From Plenodomus lindquistii (Eukaryota; Ascomycota; Dothideomycetes; Pleosporales; Leptosphaeriaceae), in contig JANUWI010000006.1 of assembly GCA_025504975.1 (NCBI GenBank), forward strand, positions 868,001-932,000: a stretch of 64,000 nucleotides of DNA, given 5' to 3'. This document shows, one piece after another, positions 55,715 through 64,000 of this stretch. Each line of letters opens with the position of its first letter. Position 1 is the first letter of the stretch. A model generated the notes under the pieces. The model was not told the DNA's origin. It made no database searches and saw only the letters and a list, made by a program, of their open reading frames with translations. A program made the translations under genes and the position numbers.

Positions 55715-56495
55715 GCACCGCACTGCCATTTCCTTTTTTCTTTCTTGCATTCATACCGCTGTACTTCCGCAGACGTGCTTTCTTCCACTGCAGGAACAAC
55801 CATCGGATCTCATGAAGCACCGACCGACCGGTCCAAGGTCTGCCAAATCGTCTTTGCTATCCCCCTACTTCTCCTTCTCCTCTGTCACCAATATTCCGTT
55901 TCCTTATGCTACCTTACTGTCAGTACATAGGCTCCGCCACTTATTCTGGATGAGGCCCATCCGTTCATTCGATACATCTGGATGTAATTTTGGGATTTCG
56001 CTGGTACGACTGTTCATGTCTTTGCTATACAGGGTGCCGGTTACCAAGTCGATGCACTTGATTGCATCTGGCGCTATCGCTCACATGTATGACAATTGTC
56101 ACTCGCTTCGGCGACAAAAAGGCGGATCGTTTTTGCTTGGATCGACGCCTAATGTTGAACAACTTCTCGATTGTAGGAGAAACTTGTACACCGCGCAACG
56201 CATTTTGTTGATGCTTGGCGTTGCATCTATAATGAATGACATACCTTCCAGACAGGAATTGAGTGTCTGTGCACAGTTCCTGCGATACGGGTCGTTGTCG
56301 TTTTATGGTTCGGCTCGACTTTGAGAGGTGCATGCATATTGTGAGACTTGTCTACGATACACCGCCACACTACTACGTGGTCATACTACGGAAGGGAACA
56401 TCAGCGAGAACGATATGCTTGCCTGGGTAGGTCTACTAGTAATACATATCTACACCCCTTTGCACTTCCCCATCTCTCCCACGGCCATCACACGT
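55715..56495. other. Convergent intergenic region
   Basis: 3' flanks of the HSF-type and SAM50 genes. A 217-codon frame spans it but overlaps the HSF gene end and has no motifs. Confidence 0.5.
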
Positions 56496-58208
56496 CTACA
56501 AAAACTCAATCCCCACACCAAAGCTCAATCCCTTCCTCCCCTCCTCCTTGGCCCTCATTACCAACGGCAGAGAAACATTGATTTCGAATCTCGCAACAGG
56601 ATGTGCATAAACGAGACCCACGCCCGCCGCCGAACTCGGCAGCTCCGCCGTCAGACTCTGAAATGTCTTTTGCAGAGCCGAAGAGACATCTCCTGAGCTG
56701 CCAAACGAAGATTGAGAAGAATCCTTCTTGCCACCCTGTTGGCCCTTTAGCGCAAGCAAGCGACCTCCGTTGATAAAAGCCTGGAGACGCAGGGGTGTTT
56801 CTTTGCCTACGCGCGGGATGGGCAAGAGTAAACTCGCACCACCAGCAGCGTATACATCACCGCCCACGGCATCTGGTCCGTCGTGTGGTCCTAGACCCGC
56901 AATGCGGAATCCACGAATGCTATTCGGTCCACCCAGTGTGAAACGATCGTTTACACGGCTAGCGACCGGTGCATCGTTACCCGGTAGCGTAAGCGGGTAA
57001 AGCAATCCACCTCTCAGGCCAGCGGTGAGCGTGATGCCAGTGTTTCCAAAAGGGATAGCGACCTGGGATTCTGCTTCTGACTTGAAAAACGCTACGTCTC
57101 CCTTCAAGGGCCCGAAGCCTGCAAGCTCTGATACGGTTTTCATGAGGTATCCGCTGTTGGGGAGGAGGGGGTAGTCGCGCTTGTCGTTGATGTAGGTATG
57201 CGTTATACTGCTCTTGAAGCTATCGCCTGCATCCGCGCGGATAGTCGGGCTTGCGTTCTCGGCCAGACTGGTGATTTGGCGCCAGATGCCAGAGTAGCCG
57301 AGTTCGTGCTGGTGGCCGTTCTTTGAGCGCCATAGCAGTTTGGAGTTTCCGCCTTTGAGCACTTCCTCGTGGGATGCCCAGGATTTGAGGGTGGAGCTGG
57401 CGAAGCCGTTGATTTGGGCTTTGAGGTCGGGGTTGCTGAGGATGGGACTGTCGAAGGCGAGAGAGTAGGCAGAGCGGGTCCGGGTGCCGAGGGAGCCGTG
57501 GGCATTTATTGTTTCTGCGCCGCCGAAGACGTTGCGGAGTTCGGCGTGGACGTAGGCATCTGCCTCGCTTGCGCCGGCTTCGGTGCCGGTTTTGATGGTG
57601 TAGTTGCCACGTTCGTAGGCGGAGATGTAGACGTCGAGGTCGGTGGGGGACGAGGATGCGTTGGTGGGGTCTGGTCGGTCGAGGTAGACGGAGATGGGGG
57701 ACTTGAAGATGCCTGCGTGGTGTTAGGGGCGGGGTTGGCAGGAGTCGCGTGTGGTGGGGACTCACCGAAGCGGTTCAGCTTGTCTGTTGCCAGACTGACC
57801 TCCTTGAGGGCCTCTTCGAGGGTGTATTGCTCATCGCGGTTTGCGCTCAGGATGGGCTCGACTATGCGCTCGAGGAAGCTACGTCGGGTGCGGTTGGCGT
57901 GCAGGATGCGGACCGAGGAGATGGTGACGGGGAGCGAGGTGTTGTCGCTGATCTAATGCATTGCACCTGTCAGAACACAGTGCACACAGTCCAATTGGGC
58001 GCGAGCCATCCTCACCAAGTCGGCCAGCCTCTCCTGCGACCTCTGCTGCTGCGTGTACAGGCGCGCATTAATCTCATCCTGCTGCCGCTTCAGCTCACCG
58101 GCGTCCGTCTTGTTCTTCAGCCTTTCGAAGACCTGCAGCCCCATCAGCAGTGAATGCAAAGAATCCATCTCATGTCACACGTACATCGTCTTCACTCGGC
58201 GACGCCAT
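56496..58208 (-). CDS. SAM50: Sorting and assembly machinery subunit Sam50 (Tob55)
   Basis: Sam50 is the Omp85-family beta-barrel that inserts beta-barrel proteins into the mitochondrial outer membrane. Exons are complement of 58185-58208, 58016-58132, 57766-57952 and 56496-57712, giving 514 residues. A 24-nt first exon gives MASPSEDD, joined to VFERLKNKTDAGELKRQQDE. A POTRA-like region follows (about 50-120, VTISSVRILHANRTRRSFLE). The C-terminal bacterial surface antigen barrel (about 190-514) has the conserved RFTLGGPNSIRGF motif (L6-type loop) and ends in an aromatic beta-signal-like strand (LSFGVGIEFL). The gene is head-to-head with UBC6, 346 bp between start codons. Confidence 0.93.
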
Positions 58209-58554
58209 TGGAGCTGTTGTTGTCGTCGTCGAGGGCAATGCTTGGCGCGGAACAGAAACCGTGAGTGGCTTGCGGGCGGCGCCAATCACGTGCCGGCCGA
58301 TAAGGCTGGCAGATGGGTCCGCGCGCCGGAGCGACCCATGGCTTTCGATGGGGCTGTGCCGTCACCTCTACCGCCGTTCACTCGCTCTCCCCTGCGGCCC
58401 TACGTGTTATGTTCGGATCAAGGTAGGGAACTTTTGCATCCAAACACACACACCCTCCGCACGTTTGTTTTCTTCTTATTCTCCACCACCCTCTCTGCCA
58501 CAACAACCAACGTGACCACCTACCCTCCACGCTTACCCTCACTCGCCCCCCATC
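58209..58554. promoter_or_regulatory. Bidirectional promoter SAM50 / UBC6
   Basis: Only 346 bp separate the two divergent start codons. The UBC6 side is C/A rich (58440-58554). No TATA box is evident for either gene. Confidence 0.6.
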
Positions 58555-59388
58555 ATGGCCACGCCCGGAGCCACCAAGCGCCTCACCAAAGAATATGCAT
58601 CCATCACAAAGTCTCCGCCGCCCTACATCATCGCACACCCCTCGGAAAAGAACATTCTAGAGTGGCACTACATCCTCACCGGCCCCCCAGACACACCCTA
58701 CGATGGCGGCCAGTACTGGGGCACCCTAACTTTCCCGCCTGACTATCCATTCGCACCTCCCGCCATCCGCATGCACACACCCTCTGGTCGCTTCCAGCCC
58801 AGCACGCGCCTCTGCCTCAGTATATCCGACTTCCACCCCAAGAGCTTCAACCCAGCCTGGGAAGTCAGCACCATCCTCACCGGCCTTCTGAGTTTCATGA
58901 CCAGCGAGGAAATGACAACAGGCTCAGTCAGAGCAAGCGAAGCAGAGCGCAAACTCTTTGCACAGCGCACAAGATGGTGGAATAGCACGGGCGGCGGCTC
59001 CCTGCACAAGGCTACAACACAATCATCCAACACGCGGGGCATTGGCGGCATACGAGCCGGTGACGGCGGCGCAAAGTTCAAACAGGAGTGGCCCGAGATA
59101 GACGAGGAGAATACCAAGTGGATGGTAGCTAGGAAGATCGATCTTGCGACGGGTATGCCTCGTGTGCCGCCTCCTTCATCTTCACAACCAGCGTGCTCGC
59201 CAGAGGTCGCGGGATTGAGGAGAAGGACAGGCGCAAGCGCGACGGTCGTACATGACGCGGCGCAGATAGCACGAGATGCTGGACAAAGTTGGTTGAGTCG
59301 CAACAAGTTCAAGCTGGGATTTGGCATGGTTTTGATGTACATCCTCATCGCGAGGGTACTCGGTGACGGCGCGATTCAGTCTGCCTGA
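58555..59388 (+). CDS. UBC6: ER-anchored E2 ubiquitin-conjugating enzyme Ubc6
   Basis: This tail-anchored E2 works in ER-associated degradation with Doa10-type ligases. It is a single exon of 277 residues. The UBC fold (about 6-155) has PPDYPFAPPAIRM and the catalytic Cys87 in LCLSISDFHP. The HPN triad is replaced, as is usual in Ubc6/UBE2J. A long hydrophilic linker carries Gly-rich and Ser-rich stretches. One C-terminal membrane helix (about 253-272, KLGFGMVLMYILIARVLG) leaves only a few lumenal residues, which defines the tail anchor. Confidence 0.96.
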   Translation: MATPGATKRLTKEYASITKSPPPYIIAHPSEKNILEWHYILTGPPDTPYDGGQYWGTLTFPPDYPFAPPAIRMHTPSGRFQPSTRLCLSISDFHPKSFNPAWEVSTILTGLLSFMTSEEMTTGSVRASEAERKLFAQRTRWWNSTGGGSLHKATTQSSNTRGIGGIRAGDGGAKFKQEWPEIDEENTKWMVARKIDLATGMPRVPPPSSSQPACSPEVAGLRRRTGASATVVHDAAQIARDAGQSWLSRNKFKLGFGMVLMYILIARVLGDGAIQSA

Positions 59389-60099
59389 ATATTGAATCGA
59401 CATGGACGTGTAGGATTATATGGATGCTGGCTGATTCAAGCCGCACAGGGTCGGAAGGGCAGGAGAAAGTAGATAGACTTCTAATCACGGCGTCAGGCGC
59501 TTCACATACCCCCTAATCGAAGATTTGCTTGAGCAATATTCTGGATGTGTTTGTTCCTCATATGCTGTCAAACAAAATCCCTGGTTGACCAATAACCAGC
59601 ACTGGAAACATTCGGCGTCAAGCAGTGAATCAACCAATTCAGCCATCTCGGAGAACCATACCATGTTATCGTTCGCAAAGGATTCTCGAACTCAAAGCAT
59701 ATCCTCTTACCCTACCCTTCACATCAATCAAGCTCTCAAACCTAGCACTAAGATCTAACCTTGTCAATCAAACGCTCACGATCTGCAGAATTGTCTTCTG
59801 TGAAACATCACACACGGTCCGCCGCACCCCAGACAGGGATCTACAGATCTGCAAAGGCAACCTCCACCGCAATTGGATGGATGAAAGAGTAAAAAGGTCA
59901 ACGAGGCCGGTACAGCTGATGGCATTTGTGGAACCTTTAGGATTTCGTACTTGCTGGTAGTTGAGTATAAAGAGTGGGCATGTACCTGCATGGTAGTCAT
60001 TATGCTGTGCCTCCTTTGCCAGACGTACTTTTATACCTTCTTCATCTCCAGGTACAACTCCTAGACTACTTCAAAAGCAGTCTTACAAGCTTCCTCACG
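59389..60099. other. Intergenic, small secreted protein promoter
   Basis: No gene is supported. A TATAAAG at 59966-59972 lies 134 bp before the next ATG. Confidence 0.5.
59966..59972 (+). promoter_or_regulatory. TATA box of the small secreted protein gene
   Basis: TATAAAG stands 134 bp before ATG 60100, with a pyrimidine-rich leader between. Confidence 0.45.
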
Positions 60100-60677
60100 A
60101 TGCGGTTCCCATCTCTCCTCTTCGCCACACTCAGCCCATCGCTATGCACAGCTCTCCCTACAAATCTCACAAACTTCTTCCTAGTCACAGCAACACAACT
60201 CGATCCCAGCACAAACAGCTCTCAACTAAAAGCCGTCTCCGCAACCTCCCTCTTCGTCAGTCTTACCCCCCATCCAATTTACCATTTAAACACAGCTAAT
60301 TAGGTATGTACCCGCAGGACCCATTCAAACAACCAGCCCTACTCCTCCGCCTCCAGGCTCCAGGCTACAACTCCCTCCCTAACTTCACACTCTGTCACGG
60401 AACACTGTCTACGCACGCACAAGGTCCCTTTGGTAGTACACGGTATGTATACAACAGCAGTATTGTGGAAGCAGGAAGGCAGTTAGAATTCCTAGCGTCG
60501 GCGCAGCCAGCGGGGAATCTGGCGCTGGATCAAGGGTACCTGCTGACGGTGGGTGGGGAGAGGGAGGGCTTGACGATATGTGAGGGGGAGTTGGGGGCGG
60601 ACATACTGTATTGGAGGGGTAAGGGGATGGGGTGTAGGAGGACGTGGTTACATGCTGTTAGGGAAGCGCCGTATTGA
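60100..60677 (+). CDS. Small secreted protein, function unknown
   Basis: I do not recognise the family. Exons are 60100-60255 and 60318-60677, giving 171 residues. The CCCGCAG acceptor before 60318 is required, because the nearer TTAG leaves the wrong phase. The N-terminus (MRFPSLLFATLSPSLCTALP) is a signal peptide with a cleavage site near residue 18. The mature part begins TNLTNFFLVTATQLDPSTN and contains three cysteines (LCHG, ICEG, GCRR), two N-glycosylation sites near the start, and GYLLTVGGER and ADILYWRG segments with beta-strand character. There is no membrane segment or GPI tail. A secreted enzyme fragment, wall protein or effector are all possible. Confidence 0.68.
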
Positions 60678-62653
60678 AGGTGGGTGTATGTGGTGGAGGG
60701 CGATGGACTCGAAGGCGATGGAAGGAGTAAAGTATAGCTTGATGTAGTATCACAGTCATTCTTAAGAGAGTTCAAGAGATCTATTATGCAAATCACTGCA
60801 ATCTCCCAGACACCCCCTTAGGATCAATTACCATCTTCACAACCATCGATGCCTCACGATTACTCCCCCAATGCCTTAGATTTGCTTCTGTCTTCTCTAG
60901 ATTCGTGTCCGTACAATTGACATACATGCACGTCTCCCCCACAGGCATCGCCTCTCAAGCACCCCTTACCCGCCCAATGGAGGAACTACGAGTATGAGGA
61001 CTCATACGTTCCCACTGAACATGAAGCCATAGCACTGTATCTTAAACAGCGCTTTGCAATACGTGAACACCATTGCGTCGACAAAGATGGAGAAATTGGG
61101 CGCTTTTGGTTCCATCGTACAGATCAATGGGAAACACCGACCCAGCACGGTGAGGAACAAGTACTCCAGGATCGGCGATTTTGCAAAAAAAAAAAATAAA
61201 AAAAAATAAAAAAAAAAAAATAAAAAGAATGATCTCGTAATAATCGTAAATGTTTGCTCGGGCGAAATTGCTTACAACAGGTTTGAGTGTCACTAGTAAT
61301 AGTCTGCTTCTTGCTTCTTGATACCAGTCTTACCCCAGATAAGTGCCATGAACAGTTAGTAGGCTTGCCCTGAGAGTACACTGCTGGAACGGCATTAACT
61401 AGTGTTTCTCCTGATCGAACGAGAGCTGTACAAGTCGTCTAGTCGAAAGTGACATCGTTAAAAACCCGAGAGATCAAGTATCGAATGTCCACATCCTCTA
61501 CCAAGACTGTGCATGCCGCAATCATAATCTCCAGATTCCGCTGTCACCGTGATAGTATAGTCAATATCGCAGACACTGCATTTCGAACGTACTGAGCGGT
61601 ACTTGGCACAGCGCAAGCAGCCGACTTGAGAAGCGTGCGAAGAGTGGAAGGCTTGATGGCCTGCGTGTAGTTACTAGAAGATAAAGAAGAAGACGTATAC
61701 TTTGAGAAATGTAGGGCAGTCATCGAGTGCGGCTCCTTTGTCCAACGTACTAGAGGTGATGACGGAGGAAAGTAAATGGTTAAAATCTGGAAAAAAAAGG
61801 TATGAAAAGCCGTGATGAGTCAATGTTTACTTATTACGCTTCTAAAAGGTGTCTTTGGTGTGCCTTGTAATTGCACTTCAAAGAAGTTTCTTCACATACC
61901 ATGAGACGCGGTGTCATGTAAGTGCGGCCATACCATCACATCTAAGTAAAGAATCTCATCATGCCCGTATAACATGCAACCATTGAATAGCATACATATT
62001 AATTTGCAATGTTGCTGAGCCTGCTACGTGACGATGATGCGGGGCGTAAAGTCGATATGAACTCCATGATCGGTGTGTATTACTGAGTACAGAGCGCGCC
62101 ACTCAATCCTCTCAATCGCCTTTTACAATAGCATGCAGTCATCCTTAATCATGTACCGGTAAGCTGCCATTCCCGAGTGCCGGCACAAGCGTTAGGCGTA
62201 CCCCTTCGAACGCCCAATAGGAGGCACGGCCAAGTATGCCAAGAGATCAATTATTCGTATCATCAACGTGTTTGACCGAATGCAAGGCTGATGCACGTTG
62301 TTTCGGTAGATTAATCTGGGGTTGCTTCCCAGTTGAAACAAAAATTCGCCGATCTGTACAGGGATGTGCACGATTTCAGAGTGCTCCGTTGCCTTGGTAT
62401 TTACCGTCGGAAGGAAACGCGAGAACGGACGCCGCATAAGGGCCGATTGAGCGTCATGCACGATGAGGTGAGTTGCTGAACCCAAGCCTTGGTAGTACGA
62501 TGTTTCATGGTGAAGTTGAAAGATGCAGATCAGGCACGGCTGATCCGGGACAAGCTCCACATCGAAATGTAAGCAAAGCTGAAAATTTGTATACATACAT
62601 ACTTATTTCTCGCAATTCCTCGCAGTAAGCAGACTGTTCTGATCACCTCCACC
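60678..62653. other. Gene-poor 2-kb region
   Basis: No gene is supported. Frames are short and lack motifs. The A-rich tract at 61185-61226 is the only obvious structure, and the surrounding sequence is AT-richer than the gene regions. Confidence 0.5.
61185..61226 (+). repeat. A-rich tract with spaced T
   Basis: Runs of 9 to 13 A are separated by single T residues over 42 bp. It could be a microsatellite or a relic of a retroposed poly-A tail. No element body was recognised upstream. Confidence 0.85.
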
Positions 62654-63883
62654 ATGGTAGCCAAGAATCTTCTCCTTCTGCCGTTCCTTGGAGGTGCCGT
62701 GAGCGCTGCGGATCTTTGGGCAACACATTACTCGGCCGGGACGCTCAATTACCTGACATTCGGTAATAACTCGTTGTCCCTGTCGCGTTCTTTGAAGCCC
62801 GGCAGCGAGCTACCAAGCTGGATAACATACGATGGTGCTGGCAAAGCGCTGTACATTTCAGACGAGGTCTTCCAAAACGCTTCTGGAGGAGACTTGAGGT
62901 CATTTGCAGTTGGCAGCAACGGAGCTCTGACAGATGCTGGCAAGGGCTTCGCACCCTTAGGCGCAGTCGCGTCAGCACTTTACGGTGGCACCAACGGTAG
63001 AGGCTTCATTGTCAACGCTCATTAGTAAGTGGACGCTTCTGTGTTGAAGCCATACTACCACTGACCGCCATAAAGCCAATCTTCGCAAATATCGACATTC
63101 AAGTTGCCGCTCACTGGCGGTCTGCCACTCCAAACTGTACAGTTCAACATGAGCAGCCCTGGCGCTGTTCCGAGTCGCCAGGAAGCGCCACATCCGCATC
63201 ACGTCGTTGTCGATCCTACAGGTGACTTCCTGATCGTCCCAGACCTGGGTGCGGATCTGCTGCGCATTTTCAAGATCAATAAATCAAGTGGTCAACTCAC
63301 GACTTGTCCCGCAGCGAAGACTTTGCCAGGTACCGGTCCGAGGCATGCGGCATTCTGGACTCCAGGAAAAAACCGACACAGGTGGGCGGCGAAAGAGACC
63401 GCGCTCTTCGTTGCAGATGAGCTGAAGAACACTGTATCAAGGTGGAGCGTATCCTACCCGTACGGGGGCTGCTTGACCCTAGACCTGAAGGAGAGCTTGA
63501 CACCATATCAAGGAAATGCTACCGCACCACCAGGGGCCAGCCTTGGGGAGATCAGGGTCAGGGGCAACTTCTTGTACACCTCCAACCGGAACGACACGAA
63601 GTTCTCACCAAACGACTCAATGACCCAGTACACCATCGGCTCCAACGGTAGTCTCACTTGGACGGATAATACGTCCTCGCATGGCACGATTCCTCGCACG
63701 TTCGATATCAACAAGGCTGGCAATTATGTTGCGATTGGCGACCAGGCTAGTGCGAACGTAGCCATAGTTGAAAGAGACGTAGCAAGTGGGAAGCTGGGCA
63801 AGCTAGTAGCTGATCTGAGAATCGGGCCAGTGGGTACCCCTGGGAACCCGGAGGGTATCAGTGCTGTTGTTTGGGCCGAATAA
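62654..63883 (+). CDS. Secreted lactonase-fold (6-phosphogluconolactonase-like) beta-propeller protein
   Basis: This is a predicted secreted seven-bladed propeller of the Lactonase family, which includes 6-phosphogluconolactonases and carboxymuconate cyclisers. Exons are 62654-63024 and 63076-63883 (51-bp intron, GTAAGT donor), giving 392 residues. The start is in good context (CACCATGG), and the signal peptide is MVAKNLLLLPFLGGAVSA. Family motifs are WITYDGAGKALYISDE, HPHHVVVDPTGDFLIVPDLG, GPRHAAFW, and the terminal repeat IPRTFDINKAGNYVAIGDQ. Several N-glycosylation sites (NNS, NAS, NMSS, NDT, NGS) agree with secretion. A true cytosolic 6-phosphogluconolactonase role is unlikely given the signal peptide. 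The substrate is unknown. Confidence 0.85.
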
Positions 63884-64000
63884 AGGCTGGCTGTCATAGA
63901 TAGTTGCTTGTTGTAGCGGGAGAGAACACAGGACAGAATCGGCAAACCATTAGTTCAAAGTACGCGATCAGGCAATGTAATTCTCTTCGTTGAACTGGTT

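Noticed and set aside
55671..56324. 217-codon frame between the HSF-type gene and SAM50
   Set aside because: It overlaps the HSF coding end in another frame and lacks family motifs or splice support.

Overview
This window is nuclear DNA of a filamentous ascomycete. The evidence is short (about 45-90 bp) GT-AG introns in most genes, dense gene packing on both strands, and fungal-only families (CFEM/GPI wall protein, Zn2Cys6 regulator, DUF3292-like protein, LaeA-like methyltransferase, VNX1-type exchanger, Sfl1-type HSF protein). The overall style resembles Dothideomycetes/Pleosporales, but that placement is recollection and cannot be proved here. I resolved 24 protein genes, most with exon-by-exon frames that close exactly. 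No rRNA, convincing tRNA, CRISPR or autonomous transposon was found.

Layout. 1-12 kb: a DHA1-type MFS transporter with two 27-nt exons, a repeat-rich CFEM/GPI cell-wall protein, the mitochondrial protein NCA2, and a Sec4/Rab8 GTPase. 12-22 kb: a PA-TM-RING ubiquitin ligase, a VNX1-type vacuolar cation/H+ exchanger, and proteasome ATPase RPT6. 22-28 kb: an SVOP-like MFS transporter, a PAF-acetylhydrolase-like hydrolase and a Zn2Cys6 regulator divergent from it. 28-35.5 kb: a DUF3292-like membrane protein, an uncharacterised nuclear protein with SANT-like and SAP-like segments (containing a GC-AG intron), and an unrecognised protein with one C-terminal membrane segment. 35.6-42 kb is the most accessory-looking part: a P450 and a LaeA-like methyltransferase are divergently transcribed, with one copy of a TA-flanked MITE between them and a second copy downstream of the methyltransferase. 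Next to it lies a FAR1-domain protein with no transposase. 42-50 kb: a class I E2, a second short inverted-repeat element, a Msb3/Gyp3-type RabGAP and hypoxanthine phosphoribosyltransferase. 50-60 kb: an F-box protein, an Sfl1-type HSF regulator, and SAM50 head-to-head with UBC6. 60-64 kb: a small secreted protein, a gene-poor 2-kb stretch with an A-rich tract, and a secreted lactonase-fold protein.

How the genes relate. Most are conserved housekeeping genes. Five belong to ubiquitin/proteasome biology (PA-RING E3, RPT6, class I E2, F-box, UBC6). Sec4 and a Msb3-type GAP, which act on one another in yeast, lie 34 kb apart. Two neighbourhoods could be small metabolic loci: P450 plus methyltransferase, and MFS plus hydrolase plus Zn2Cys6 regulator. 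I see no clearly new system. The best leads are the MITE family around the methyltransferase, the transposase-free FAR1 protein, the inverted-repeat element near 44 kb, and the uncharacterised SANT/SAP and secreted proteins.
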